DNA from: Allobosea sp. UNC402CLCol
GTDB taxonomy: Bacteria; Pseudomonadota; Alphaproteobacteria; Rhizobiales; Beijerinckiaceae
Assembly (NCBI RefSeq): GCF_000745475.1
Contig: NZ_JQJJ01000009.1
Coordinates: 186,001 to 250,000 of the forward strand
Reading direction: 5' to 3'
DNA length: 64,000 nucleotides
The notes below the pieces were generated by a model, which was not told the origin of the DNA, made no database searches, and saw only the letters and a list, made by a program, of their open reading frames with translations. Below are positions 17,787-26,739 of the stretch, one piece after another (within the stretch, counting starts at the first letter, position 1; each line of letters begins with the position of its first letter). Both the position numbers and the translations under genes were made by a program.

Positions 17787-18938
17787 GTGACGATGACGCC
17801 GAAAGAGATGCTGGCGAAGCTGGTTTCGTTCAACACGGAATCGCAACGCAGCAATCTCGACCTGATCCATTTCTGCCGGGACTACCTCGCCTCGCTCGGT
17901 GTCGAGAGCCGGCTCGCGCCGAGCCCGGACGGGCAGAAGGCCAATCTCTACGCGACCATCGGCCCCAGGCGCGACGGCGGTGTCGTTCTCTCCGGCCACA
18001 CCGATGTCGTGCCGGTCGCGGGGCAGGACTGGACCTCAGATCCCTGGACGCTGACCGAGCGCGACGGCAGGCTCTATGGCCGCGGCGCCTGCGACATGAA
18101 GGGGTTCGACGCGCTCGCGCTGGCCCTGGTGCCGGAGATGCTGGCCGCGCCGCTCGAGCGGCCGATCCACATCGCGCTGTCCTATGACGAGGAGGTCGGC
18201 TGCCTCGGCGCGCGCGTCATGATCGCGTCGATGCAGCAGGAGGGGCTGAAGCCCTCGGCCGTGATCGTCGGCGAGCCTTCGATGATGAAGGTCGTGACCG
18301 GCCACAAGGGCGGCCTGCGCATGCGCACGACGATTCGCGGCCATGCGGTGCATTCCAGCCGCATCGATGTCGGCGTCTCGGCGGTGATGGTGGCCGGCGA
18401 GCTGATCCATTGGCACAACACCACGATGGCCGAGAACAAGGCGCGCACCCCGGCCGGAAACGGCTTCGAGCCGCCCTATTCGACGCTGCATGTCGGCGTC
18501 GTGCAGGGCGGGACGGCGGTCAACATCGCCGCTGAGCATTGCACGTTCGCCCATGAGGTGCGCTGCATTCCCGGCGAATTGCAGGAGGCCTATGCCGAGC
18601 GCTACAGGGCAAAGCTCGCCGAGGTCGAGGCCGGGATGAAGGCGGTGGCTCCGGAGACCGGCATCGCTCTCGAGATCACCTCCAGCACGCCGGCCATGGG
18701 GCCGGAGACGGATGGGGCGGCGGAGGCACTCTGCCGGCGCCTGACCGGTGACAATGGCCGGCATGTCGTCGCCTATGGTACGGAGGGCGGGCTCTTCCAG
18801 GGCGCCGGCTGGTCGACGGTGGTGTGCGGTCCGGGCGATATCGCGCAGGCGCATCAGCCGGACGAGTTCATCGCGGTGGAGCAGCTCGAGGCGGGGGAGC
18901 GCTTCGTCCGGGGCTTGATCGCGGATCTGTCGCGCTGA
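17787..18938 (+). CDS. argE: acetylornithine deacetylase (M20 family)
   Basis: A 383-residue M20A metallohydrolase that removes acetate from N-acetylornithine in arginine synthesis. Zinc-site segments are VVLSGHTDVVPV (about residue 67-78), LYGRGACDMKGFDALAL (about 95-111), SYDEEVGCLGA (about 133-143) and the C-terminal IAQAHQPDEF. These match the proteobacterial ArgE type that includes GPGDIAQAHQPDE. The GTG at 17787 is chosen because GGGAG lies eight bases upstream. An ATG at 17748 and another at 17793 are in frame. No other arginine genes are close, so a related N-acyl substrate cannot be excluded. Confidence 0.85.
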   Translation: MTMTPKEMLAKLVSFNTESQRSNLDLIHFCRDYLASLGVESRLAPSPDGQKANLYATIGPRRDGGVVLSGHTDVVPVAGQDWTSDPWTLTERDGRLYGRGACDMKGFDALALALVPEMLAAPLERPIHIALSYDEEVGCLGARVMIASMQQEGLKPSAVIVGEPSMMKVVTGHKGGLRMRTTIRGHAVHSSRIDVGVSAVMVAGELIHWHNTTMAENKARTPAGNGFEPPYSTLHVGVVQGGTAVNIAAEHCTFAHEVRCIPGELQEAYAERYRAKLAEVEAGMKAVAPETGIALEITSSTPAMGPETDGAAEALCRRLTGDNGRHVVAYGTEGGLFQGAGWSTVVCGPGDIAQAHQPDEFIAVEQLEAGERFVRGLIADLSR

Positions 18939-19083
18939 GGATCGGGTGGGCCGCAGGAGGCGGCTCGCGAGCAAGCGGTTTTCGGGCAATCGGCGTGTGC
19001 CGATGCCCGGATCGCCAAGAAGAGGCCTCGCCGCAGGATGCCAGGCGCGGCGGGATGAGGGTCGGGACCCTGAGGGGGGAGGG

Positions 19084-20673
19084 ATGTCGCGCAGCCGTGC
19101 CGCTGCTCTTCTGTTCGCGCTGCTGGCTTTGCTGCTGCCGGCCGCTGCGCAGGCCTTTGTCTGGGCGCGCTCGAGCGATGCGCTGACGCTCGACCCCCAT
19201 GTCGCCAATGAGGGGCCGACCACGGCTCTCGTCCAGAACATCTATGAAGGTCTCACCGAGCGCGATCGGACAGGGCGCCTCGGCCCGCTTCTGGCGGTGT
19301 CCTGGCGGATGCTGCCGGAGGACCCGACGATCTGGGAGTTCAAGCTGCGCCAAGGCGTGGTTTTCCAGGATGGCAGCCGCTTCTCGGCGGATGATGTCGT
19401 CTTCTCCTATCGGCGCGCGCTGCAGCCGAATTCCGGTTTTCGCGACCATCTCGCTTCGGTTGCCGATATCGAGAAGGTCGACGACACCACGGTCAGGTTC
19501 AGGACGCGCAGGCCCAATCCGGTTTTCATCGCCAATACGCCGGCGATCCTGATCATGAGCAAGGCCTGGGCGGAGCGGCACGGGACCGCCGCGATCCCGG
19601 ACAGCCCGATCTCCGACGCCAATTTCGCCAATGCCCATGCCAACGGCACCGGCGCCTTCGCGCTGGTGTCGCGGCAGCCGCAGGTCAGGACCGTGCTGAA
19701 GCGCAACGAGGCCTACTGGAATCGCGGCGGCGTCCCGCTCGGCATCGCGGAATTGACCTATCTGCCGGTGCCGCAGGCGAGCGCGCGCGTCGCGGCCCTG
19801 CTCGCCGGTACGGTCGATTTCCTGCAGGACGTGCCGATTCAGGATCTGCCGCGCCTGCGCGCCCGGCCCGGCCTCACCGTCACGACGGGTGTCGAGAACC
19901 GGACGATCTTCCTCGGCTTCGACGTCGCCTCGCCGGCGCCACGCGGGACCGATGCCGGCGGCCGCAACCCCTTCGCCGATCTGCGCGTCCGGCGCGCGAT
20001 GAACCTCGCCATCGATCGCGACTACATCCGGCGTGCCGTCATGCGCGGCGAGGCGCTGCCGAGCGGCATCATCATCCCGCCATTCGTCGATGGCTGGACG
20101 CGCGAGCTCGACATGCCGCCGCCCTTCTCGCTCCCGGAGGCCCGACAGCTTCTGGCCGAAGCCGGTTATTCCGAGGGCTTCTCGACCACGCTCTACTGCC
20201 CGAACGATCGCTACGTCTACGATGAGGAGACCTGTCGCGCTTTGGTTCCGATGCTGGCCCGAATCGGAATCCGGGTCACGCTCGTCGCCCAGCCGCAGGC
20301 GGCGCAGTCCCAGGCGCTGCGGCGCACGCCCGGTCCCGATGTCTTCCTCGCCGGCTGGGGGACGCTGACCTATGACAGCGAATACCTTTTCTCGTCGCTC
20401 TATCACAGCCGCGACGGGCAACGCGGCACCTACAACGCTACGGGGTACAGCGATGCGGAAACCGATGCGCTGATCGACAGGATCTCCGGGGAAATCGACC
20501 GGAGCCGGCGCGCCGGGCTCGTCGCGCAACTCTGGCAGAAGCTGCGCAACCAGACGATCTACCTGCCGCTGTTCCACCAGATGCTCAGCTACGCGACGAA
20601 GGAGGCGTATGAGATACCCGTCGACGTCGCCAACACGCCGAAGCTGAAGCTGGTCGCTGCCCGCGGGCAGTGA
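19084..20673 (+). CDS. ABC transporter substrate-binding protein, peptide (family 5) type
   Basis: A 529-residue periplasmic solute-binding protein. A signal peptide covers residues 1-23 (MSRSRAAALLFALLALLLPA then AQA). The mature part has the DppA/OppA family marks LTLDPHVANEG, QNIYEGLTERD, FKLRQGVVFQDGSRFSADDV and, later, RRAMNLAIDRDYIR. It should bind oligopeptides or similar solutes for an ABC importer. The ATG at 19084 follows a long G-rich Shine-Dalgarno (GAGGGGGGA). No permease or ATPase genes flank it, so it is an orphan binding protein here. The neighbour upstream is argE, 145 bases away. Confidence 0.9.
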   Translation: MSRSRAAALLFALLALLLPAAAQAFVWARSSDALTLDPHVANEGPTTALVQNIYEGLTERDRTGRLGPLLAVSWRMLPEDPTIWEFKLRQGVVFQDGSRFSADDVVFSYRRALQPNSGFRDHLASVADIEKVDDTTVRFRTRRPNPVFIANTPAILIMSKAWAERHGTAAIPDSPISDANFANAHANGTGAFALVSRQPQVRTVLKRNEAYWNRGGVPLGIAELTYLPVPQASARVAALLAGTVDFLQDVPIQDLPRLRARPGLTVTTGVENRTIFLGFDVASPAPRGTDAGGRNPFADLRVRRAMNLAIDRDYIRRAVMRGEALPSGIIIPPFVDGWTRELDMPPPFSLPEARQLLAEAGYSEGFSTTLYCPNDRYVYDEETCRALVPMLARIGIRVTLVAQPQAAQSQALRRTPGPDVFLAGWGTLTYDSEYLFSSLYHSRDGQRGTYNATGYSDAETDALIDRISGEIDRSRRAGLVAQLWQKLRNQTIYLPLFHQMLSYATKEAYEIPVDVANTPKLKLVAARGQ

Positions 20674-20709
20674 GCCGCGCCGCCGCGGAGCTCGCCTCTG
20701 TGGTGATCC

Positions 20710-21972
20710 TTAAGTCGCGGACGCCGGCGGCTCTCCAGCCTTCGGCCGCGTATGGTTCGCGGCGCGCATCGGCAGCGGTACGGCCGGGCGGTCCGTGCGG
20801 TACTGGCCGCGCGCGATCGCGCCGAACATCAGCACGACGGCGGTCAGCGTCATCAGCCACCAGGGCAGCAGCGGCGCGAAGCCGAAGGTGCCGAGCGCGA
20901 AGGCGGTGGTGAAGGCCGCGACGCCGCCTGCCGAGAGGGCGCCGGACATGCGCCCCGCGGCGCGGATCGCGAAATAGAGGCAGGCGGCGGCCGTGGCGGC
21001 CCCCACCAGTCCGAGCTCGTACCAGGTCTCGAACAGCAGGGTCACCGGCGCCGGCTGCGGCAGGACGCCGGTCATCTGGCCGCGCAGCACGGTGTCGAGG
21101 CCATGGCCCGTGATCAGCTCCACCGGCGATTGCCGGATGACGTCGGCCCAGATCGACAGCATCTGGGCGAAGTCGCTGCTGCTGTCCGGCAGGGCCGAGA
21201 CGAGCGGCGCGAGCAGGAAGGGCAGGAGCGGCGCGAACAGCATCAGCCCCGCGATGATCGCGGCGATGACCTTGGTCGCGCCCTCGCGGCTGGCGGTGAC
21301 CGCGCCGAAGGCGACGGCGCCGAAGATCATCGCCACCGTCTCGCCATCCTCGAAGCGGGTCAGCGCCAGCAGGCCGACGATGAGCGCGAGCCCGAGCGCG
21401 GTCATGCCGCGCTCGCGCGACAAGAGCCAGGCCAGTGCCGGCCAGGCCATGATCAGGATGATCGAGACGCCGCGCTCGACCGCGCCGGGCGGCGCCGCCG
21501 CATGGCGCAGCGCCGCGACGATGATGAGGCCCAGCGCGAAGACGCCGGCGACGCTGGTGCCGAGCGCCACGAGATTGAGGTTGGAGGCCCGCATTCGCTC
21601 GGGCAGCGCCGACAGGCCGACGAAGCCGAGCGCGACGGCGAGCGCCAGGTTGCCGGCCTTCTCGGCGGCGGTGCCGGGATAGGGGCTCCAGATCAGCGAC
21701 AGCGCCGCCCAGGCGATCAGCCCGAGCAGGATGAGCCCGGGGCGGCTGAGCAGCGCCGCCTTCAGCCCGCCGAGGAAATGGCGTGGCTCCTCCACGAGCG
21801 CGGCGATGATCAGCAGCGCGATGCCGATCGGCACCAGCACCACGGCGGCGCGACGCGAGACCAGCGCGGCCAGCGGTAGCACGAGCGCGAGCGTCGCGAA
21901 GCCGATGCGTCGCAGCAGTCTCGCTGCGTCGGTAGCGGGGTCGAGCTGGGCCTTGGAAGGAGGTCGGTTCAT
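20710..21972 (-). CDS. O-antigen ligase/polymerase-like membrane protein
   Basis: A 420-residue protein with about ten to twelve hydrophobic helices. The only recognisable motif is in the large periplasmic loop, SPVELITGHGLDTV followed about 25 residues later by WYELGLVGA, the layout of the Wzy_C/WaaL family (GxG, then E.GliG). Such proteins join or polymerise surface polysaccharide units. Similarity is by pattern only and the family is poorly conserved, so the call is tentative. The start at 21972 is ATG. It is convergent with the substrate-binding gene and divergent from DUF2478; no other polysaccharide genes are nearby. Confidence 0.6.
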   Translation of the reverse strand: MNRPPSKAQLDPATDAARLLRRIGFATLALVLPLAALVSRRAAVVLVPIGIALLIIAALVEEPRHFLGGLKAALLSRPGLILLGLIAWAALSLIWSPYPGTAAEKAGNLALAVALGFVGLSALPERMRASNLNLVALGTSVAGVFALGLIIVAALRHAAAPPGAVERGVSIILIMAWPALAWLLSRERGMTALGLALIVGLLALTRFEDGETVAMIFGAVAFGAVTASREGATKVIAAIIAGLMLFAPLLPFLLAPLVSALPDSSSDFAQMLSIWADVIRQSPVELITGHGLDTVLRGQMTGVLPQPAPVTLLFETWYELGLVGAATAAACLYFAIRAAGRMSGALSAGGVAAFTTAFALGTFGFAPLLPWWLMTLTAVVLMFGAIARGQYRTDRPAVPLPMRAANHTRPKAGEPPASAT

Positions 21973-22153
21973 GCGTCCCGGATCGATGACAGGCCTTCGG
22001 CCAGCCCGGCCGCCCGGATTGAGCCGTCGCTACCCTAGCGAGAGAGGGCGCGCGCGACTGTAGGTGCGGCGCAACACTGCGCCGGCATCTTGCGAGTCCG
22101 CCGGCCACCGCGAACCACTGGCGCGACAGGGGGCTTCGTGAGATGAATCGGCC

Positions 22154-22669
22154 ATGATCCGGCTGGCCGCCATCCCCTATGCGAGCAATTTCGGAATCGA
22201 CGGCTTCATGCAAGGCGTCGTCGCGCGGCTGAGGCGCCGCGGCCTGCGGCTCGGCGGCGTCATCCAGCATAATGACGAGGCTTGCGAAGACCGCCGCATG
22301 GCGATGTCGCTCGAGGACCTTGCCAACGGCACCCGCTTTCCGATCAGCCAGGATCTCGGACCTTCCGCCGAGGGCTGCCGGCTCGACGCGGCCGGGCTGG
22401 CCGCCGCCGCGGCGGCGTTTTCGGGCGCGCTGACGGAGCGGGCCGATCTCGTCGTCGTCAACAAGTTCGGCAAGCAGGAGGCGCTGGGCGGGGGGCTGCG
22501 CGACGAGATCGCGAAGGCGGTCATGGCCGGCCTGCCCGTCCTGCTCGCCGTGCGCCATGATGTCCTGCCGGCCTGGCGCGCTTTCGTCGGTGATGATTGG
22601 ATCGAATTGGCGGTCGATGAGGAGCAGATCGAGCGCTGGGTGATGGATGCGATGCGGCTTGCGGCCTGA
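22154..22669 (+). CDS. DUF2478 domain protein
   Basis: A 171-residue protein matching the DUF2478 family: an N-terminal nucleotide-fold-like strand (RLAAIPYASNFGIDGFMQGV), the central GCRLDAAGL segment and VVVNKFGKQEALGGGLRDE near residue 100. Members are often encoded beside molybdenum-cofactor or molybdate uptake genes and have been suggested to be P-loop-like NTPases; a classical Walker A is not visible here. It is followed 36 bases later by mobA on the same strand, which fits a role around molybdenum. The biochemical function is unknown. Confidence 0.75.
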   Translation: MIRLAAIPYASNFGIDGFMQGVVARLRRRGLRLGGVIQHNDEACEDRRMAMSLEDLANGTRFPISQDLGPSAEGCRLDAAGLAAAAAAFSGALTERADLVVVNKFGKQEALGGGLRDEIAKAVMAGLPVLLAVRHDVLPAWRAFVGDDWIELAVDEEQIERWVMDAMRLAA

Positions 22670-22705
22670 TCGACGCGGGTTGATGGCGTCCTCGCGTGCA
22701 CCGTC

Positions 22706-23332
22706 ATGAGCAGCGCCCCGCCTGCGCCTCCCCTCGGGCTTATCCTTGCCGGCGGCCTCGCCCGGCGCATGGGCGGCGGCGACAAGCCGCTCAGGCTCCT
22801 GGCTGGGAGGCCCGTGCTCGACCATGTCGTCGAGCGCTTGCGCGGCCAGTGCGACGGCCTGCTGCTCAACGCCAATGGCGATCCCGCCCGCTTCGCCGCC
22901 CATGGCCTGCCGGTGGTCGCCGATTCCGTGCCCGATTTCGCCGGCCCCCTCGCGGGCATCCTCGCCGGGCTGGACTGGCTTGTCGCGCATCGGCCGAACG
23001 ATGGCTGGCTCGTCAGCGTCGCGGCCGATACCCCCTTCATTCCGGCCGATCTGGTCGCCCGCCTGCATGCGGCGCGCGCAGCCGCCGGAACGCCGCTCGC
23101 CTGCGCCGCATCGGCCGGCCGGCAGCACCACGCCATCGGGCTCTGGCCGGTGGGGCTGCGGGAGGATTTGCGGGCAGCGCTGGCGGGCGGCGAACGCCGG
23201 CTCGGCCACTGGACGGCGAAGCATGGGGTCGCCGTCGCCGAATGGGTGGCGGAGCCGGTCGATCCCTTCTTCAACATCAACACGCCGAACGACCTGGCCG
23301 AGGCGAAGGACATCCTCCGGCGCCTGGGTTAG
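22706..23332 (+). CDS. mobA: molybdenum cofactor guanylyltransferase
   Basis: A 208-residue nucleotidyltransferase that attaches GMP to Mo-molybdopterin to make the bis-MGD cofactor. The signature LILAGGLARRMGGGDKPL occurs at about residues 12-29, with the GTP-site residues in NGDP and DTPFIPADLV (about residue 110), and FFNINTPNDL near the C terminus, all as in MobA. Length is normal. It follows the DUF2478 gene and is convergent with the SRPBCC gene. moeA lies 2.1 kb further on, so the area serves Moco assembly. Confidence 0.94.
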   Translation: MSSAPPAPPLGLILAGGLARRMGGGDKPLRLLAGRPVLDHVVERLRGQCDGLLLNANGDPARFAAHGLPVVADSVPDFAGPLAGILAGLDWLVAHRPNDGWLVSVAADTPFIPADLVARLHAARAAAGTPLACAASAGRQHHAIGLWPVGLREDLRAALAGGERRLGHWTAKHGVAVAEWVAEPVDPFFNINTPNDLAEAKDILRRLG

Positions 23333-23346
23333 CTCGCAATGGCGCC

Positions 23347-23757
23347 TCAGGCTCCTCCGCGCTCCAGCAGCGCCTTCAGCGCGGCCAGGTCGCGCGCGAT
23401 CATGCCCGCATCGGCCGCCATGTCGTCGTCGGACATGCCGTCGCGCTGGAACAGGGTGAACACCACCTCGGCGCCGTCGCCATTGGGCACGACCCGCATC
23501 GGATTGTGCATGGCGGCGCCGTGATCGGGGATGACGGCATGGTCGAGCACGCCGTGCTGGTTCGGCTCGCTGAACAGGATGCGCATCGGCCCCATCGGCG
23601 TCTCGGCCCGCCAGGTCATGCCCTCGACATGGACGAAGCTGTGGCCGAGCCCTTCGGCCCATCGCGGAAAATTCACGGGGTCGGCGAGGAAGGCATAGAC
23701 CTCCTCGGCCGGGCGCGCGACGCCGATGCCGATATGCCGGGCGCGATGGATGGCCAT
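23347..23757 (-). CDS. SRPBCC-family protein (START-like fold)
   Basis: A 136-residue protein beginning MAIHRARHIGIGVARPAEEV, the usual first strand of the polyketide cyclase/START-like SRPBCC fold, followed by VYAFLADPVNFPRWAEGLG and a C-terminal helix. The fold has a hydrophobic cavity for small ligands; the ligand is unknown. The ATG at 23757 has a perfect AAGGAGG eight bases upstream. Immediately in front, at 23782-23796, is GAAC-N7-GAAC, the alphaproteobacterial LexA box, so the gene may belong to the SOS response. It is convergent with mobA and lies downstream of the Mrp gene on the same strand with a 100-base gap. Confidence 0.8.
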   Translation of the reverse strand: MAIHRARHIGIGVARPAEEVYAFLADPVNFPRWAEGLGHSFVHVEGMTWRAETPMGPMRILFSEPNQHGVLDHAVIPDHGAAMHNPMRVVPNGDGAEVVFTLFQRDGMSDDDMAADAGMIARDLAALKALLERGGA

Positions 23758-23781
23758 CACATGCCTCCTTCGTTCGAATAG

Positions 23782-23796
23782 GAACAAAAGAAGAAC
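23782..23796 (-). promoter_or_regulatory. LexA-type operator (GAAC-N7-GAAC)
   Basis: GAAC at 23782-23785 and GAAC at 23793-23796 are separated by exactly seven bases (AAAAGAA). Read on the minus strand it is GTTC-N7-GTTC, the known direct-repeat LexA recognition sequence of alphaproteobacteria. It ends 25 bases before the SRPBCC start codon and leaves room for that gene's Shine-Dalgarno. No other such repeat was noticed in the intergenic regions of the window. Confidence 0.65.
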
Positions 23797-23858
23797 AAGA
23801 TCGCCACGATGTCAAGCGGCGTCCATGCAAGCCGCTTCCTGCGGCCGGCGCCTGGGCT

Positions 23859-24977
23859 CTACTCGATGACGATGCGCGGTGCCGCCCGTGTCGCGCCACC
23901 CAAGGCCGCCTGGACCTGCCGCGCCAGGGCGATATAGGCCTTGGCATGGGCGCTCGAAGGGTCGCTGGCGACGATCGGACGCCCGCCATCCGAGGTTTCG
24001 CGGATCGGCATGGCGAGCGGGATTTCGCCGAGGAAGGGGATGCCGAGCCGTTCCGCCTCGTGACGCGCGCCGCCATGGGCGAAGATGTCGGAGCGGTGCC
24101 CGCATTCCTGGCAGATGAAATAGCTCATGTTCTCGACGAGGCCGAGGATCGGTACCGCGACCTTCCTGAACATCGCCACGCCGCGCCTTGCGTCGAGCAA
24201 GGCGAGGTCCTGCGGCGTCGAGACGATGACCGCCCCCGCCAGCGGCACCTGCTGGGCCATGGTGAGCTGGGCGTCGCCGGTGCCGGGCGGCATGTCGACG
24301 ACGAGCACGTCGAGCTCGCCCCAGGCGACCTCGCGCAGCATCTGCGTGATCGCCGAGATCACCATCGGCCCGCGCCAGATCATCGGCGTCTCCTCGTCGA
24401 CGAGGAAGCCGATCGACATCACCTTCAACCCATAGGCCTCCATGGGGCCGAGCGTGCGGCCGGAGACGATCTGCGGCTTGCCGGTGATGCCGAAGAGCTT
24501 CGGCATCGAGGGGCCGTAAATGTCGGAATCGAGCACGCCGACCTTGAGCCCCAAGGTCGAAAGCGCCACGGCGAGATTGGCGGCGGTGGTCGACTTGCCG
24601 ACGCCACCCTTGCCGCTCGCCACCGCGATGATCTGCTTCACGCCGGGCACGCCGGCCGGCTTCGGCGGCGCGCCGCCGGGCGCGGGGCGGTGCGCCTGCT
24701 GGCGGGCCTGCATCCCGGCGGAAGGCGCGGCCTTGTCGGCCGTCAGCCCCACCAGCACCTGCGTCACGCCGGGCAGGCCGCCAACGGCGCTTTCCGCCGC
24801 CTTGCGCACCGGCTCCATCGCTGCAGCTTCGGTCGCGTCGATGCCGATGGCGAAGATCACCTTGCCGCCGTCGATCAGGATGTCCGCGACCCGGCCGGAC
24901 GCTGCGAGCGATTGCCCGCTCGCCGGCAGTTTCACCAGTTCCAGCGCCCGCAGGATGTCGGCTTGGGAAAGGCTCAC
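23859..24977 (-). CDS. Mrp/NBP35-family iron-sulfur cluster carrier ATPase
   Basis: A 372-residue ApbC/Mrp-type protein. Residues about 1-85 form the MIP18/DUF59 domain. After a proline/alanine linker the P-loop domain starts with the deviant Walker A ASGKGGVGKSTTAANLA (about residue 120-136), then DSDIYGPSMPKLFG and DMPPGTGDAQLT. The cluster-binding pair is in FICQECGHRSDIF (about residue 280). Such dimers carry a 4Fe-4S cluster to target enzymes in the cytoplasm. The GTG start at 24977 opens the DUF59 domain. It lies 30 bases after the TusA-like gene on the same strand, a plausible sulfur/Fe-S operon. Confidence 0.92.
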   Translation of the reverse strand: MSLSQADILRALELVKLPASGQSLAASGRVADILIDGGKVIFAIGIDATEAAAMEPVRKAAESAVGGLPGVTQVLVGLTADKAAPSAGMQARQQAHRPAPGGAPPKPAGVPGVKQIIAVASGKGGVGKSTTAANLAVALSTLGLKVGVLDSDIYGPSMPKLFGITGKPQIVSGRTLGPMEAYGLKVMSIGFLVDEETPMIWRGPMVISAITQMLREVAWGELDVLVVDMPPGTGDAQLTMAQQVPLAGAVIVSTPQDLALLDARRGVAMFRKVAVPILGLVENMSYFICQECGHRSDIFAHGGARHEAERLGIPFLGEIPLAMPIRETSDGGRPIVASDPSSAHAKAYIALARQVQAALGGATRAAPRIVIE

Positions 24978-25007
24978 GTCGGAAGTCTCCGTTCCTTGCT
25001 TGGGGCT

Positions 25008-25268
25008 TCAGCTTGCCTTGCGGATGTGGAAGACGAGGATGCGCCCCGCGCCATCCTGCCGCTCGATCGCATCGCCCGTCTCGCGCGCCAGATTCGGCAG
25101 GTCGATCGCCGCCATCGGATCGGTGCACTGCACGACGAGGAGGCTGCCGGCCACCGCCGCATCGAGCGCCTTGCGCACATGCAGCACGGGCAGGGGGCAT
25201 TTCAGGCCGCGCAGATCGAGCGCAATGGTGTCCATGGTCGCGCCCGCTCGGGTCGTTGTCGTCGTCAT
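25008..25268 (-). CDS. TusA-like sulfurtransferase
   Basis: An 86-residue small protein of the TusA/SirA family. LDLRGLKCPLPVLHVRKAL contains the CPxP motif whose cysteine carries persulfide sulfur. VQCTDPMAAIDLPN matches the second conserved strand-helix. TusA-like proteins relay sulfur to tRNA thiolation, Moco synthesis or other acceptors. ATG codons at 25268 and 25235 are both in frame with weak ribosome sites; the longer is given, but the shorter gives the usual family length. It is followed 30 bases later by the Mrp gene and is divergent from moeA, which fits a shared Fe-S/molybdenum theme. Confidence 0.85.
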   Translation of the reverse strand: MTTTTTRAGATMDTIALDLRGLKCPLPVLHVRKALDAAVAGSLLVVQCTDPMAAIDLPNLARETGDAIERQDGAGRILVFHIRKAS

Positions 25269-25447
25269 GTCTCATATGATGGCTTTTCGGGCAGGGGCAA
25301 CCTGCGCCGCAGCCATGCGCTTGACCCATCCCCGCATGGCAAGGGAGAAGGGGGAGGGATAACGCGGCAACGTCCCGGACGATGCCGCGAAGCCGGGGAG
25401 AGGCGGAGACCGATGGAAGCGGGTGGCCGCGAGCGGCGGGAACGGCC

Positions 25448-26695
25448 ATGGCGCGCCTGAAAGGCATCGGGCCGGGCCACGCGCCGATGACGCTCGCCGA
25501 GGCCGGCGCGCGGGCGGTTTCCCTGGTCGCTCCGGTCGCCGGCACGCAGGCGCTGCCTTTGTCGCAGGCCGATGGCCGTGTCCTGGCGCAGGATGTTTTC
25601 GCCGGTTTGCCCCTGCCGCCCTTCGCCAATTCGGCCGTCGATGGCTACGCGCTGCGTTTCGACGACCTCGCGCCCGGTGCCGAAACCCGCCTGCCGGTGC
25701 TCGGCCGCGTCGCCGCGGGCGAGACGGCGCCATCGGAGTTCGGACGCGGCGCGCTGCGCATCTTCACCGGCGCCCCGCTCCCGCCCGGTGCCGATACGGT
25801 CGTCATGCAGGAGGATGTGGCGCGCGAGGGCGACGCGATCCTGCTGCCGCCGGGGCTGAGGCGCGGCGCCAATCTGCGGCCGGCCGGCGAGGATGTCGCC
25901 CGGGGCGCTCGCGCATTCGAGGCTGGGCGCCGTTTGCGCCCGCAGGATCTCGGCCTGCTGGCGGCGCTCGGGCTGGAGCGCGTCACGCTCCGGCGCCGCC
26001 CGCGCGTCGCGCTGTTCTCGACCGGCGACGAATTGACCGAGCCCGGCGGGACACTGCCTCCGGCCGCGATCTACGACGCCAACCGGCCCATGCTGCGCGC
26101 CCTGCTGGCGCGCGCCGGCGCGGAGCCTGTCGATCTCGGCATCCTGCGCGACGACCGCGACGGTCTGGCGGCACGGCTGAAGGAAGCCGCGCGCGATTGC
26201 GACCTCGTCATCACCTCGGGCGGGGTCTCGGTCGGGGAGGAGGATCACGTCAGGGCGGCGCTGGCCACGCTCGGCTCGCTCGATTTCTGGCAGATTGCGA
26301 TCAAGCCCGGCAAGCCGGTCGCCGTGGGCACGATCGCGGACACGCCTTTCCTCGGCTTGCCCGGCAATCCGGTCGCGGCCTTCGTCACCTTCGCCTTCGT
26401 CGCGCGGCCGATGATCGCGCGGCTGGCCGGCACGGCGTGCGACCCGCTTCTGCGCCTGCCGGTGCGGCTCGGCTTTTCGCATCGGGGCAAGCCGGGGCGG
26501 CGCGAATTCCTGCGCGTCTCGGTCGAGCCCGGGGCGGATGCCGTTCCGCTGGCCCGCAGGCATCCGGGCGAGGGGGCGGGCTCGCTGGCCTCGCTGACCC
26601 AGTCCGACGGGCTCGTCGAGCTGGCCGAGGATCCGGCGCTGGCCGAGGAAGGCAGCATCCAGCCCTTCCTGCCCTATTCCGCGCTTCTCGGCTGA
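25448..26695 (+). CDS. moeA: molybdopterin molybdotransferase
   Basis: A 415-residue MoeA that inserts molybdate into adenylylated molybdopterin. Conserved parts are PPFANSAVDGYALR (about residue 59-72), IFTGAPLPPGADTVVMQED (about 105-123), FSTGDEL (about 190), ITSGGVSVGEEDHV (about 256-269) and LGLPGNPVAAFVTF (about 301-314). All are standard for the family. The ATG at 25448 is chosen from the family start; a GTG/ATG frame 66 bases upstream adds non-conserved residues. It is divergent from tusA-like/mrp and lies near mobA. Confidence 0.93.
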   Translation: MARLKGIGPGHAPMTLAEAGARAVSLVAPVAGTQALPLSQADGRVLAQDVFAGLPLPPFANSAVDGYALRFDDLAPGAETRLPVLGRVAAGETAPSEFGRGALRIFTGAPLPPGADTVVMQEDVAREGDAILLPPGLRRGANLRPAGEDVARGARAFEAGRRLRPQDLGLLAALGLERVTLRRRPRVALFSTGDELTEPGGTLPPAAIYDANRPMLRALLARAGAEPVDLGILRDDRDGLAARLKEAARDCDLVITSGGVSVGEEDHVRAALATLGSLDFWQIAIKPGKPVAVGTIADTPFLGLPGNPVAAFVTFAFVARPMIARLAGTACDPLLRLPVRLGFSHRGKPGRREFLRVSVEPGADAVPLARRHPGEGAGSLASLTQSDGLVELAEDPALAEEGSIQPFLPYSALLG

Positions 26696-26739
26696 GGGGC
26701 CAGCCGGTTCAAGGCCGCGACGGATCGAAAAAGAGAGCC

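Noticed and set aside
20585-24076. An 1163-codon minus-strand frame crossing several genes
   Set aside because: It overlaps five well-supported genes in other frames and has no recognisable domain; it is a product of high GC content.
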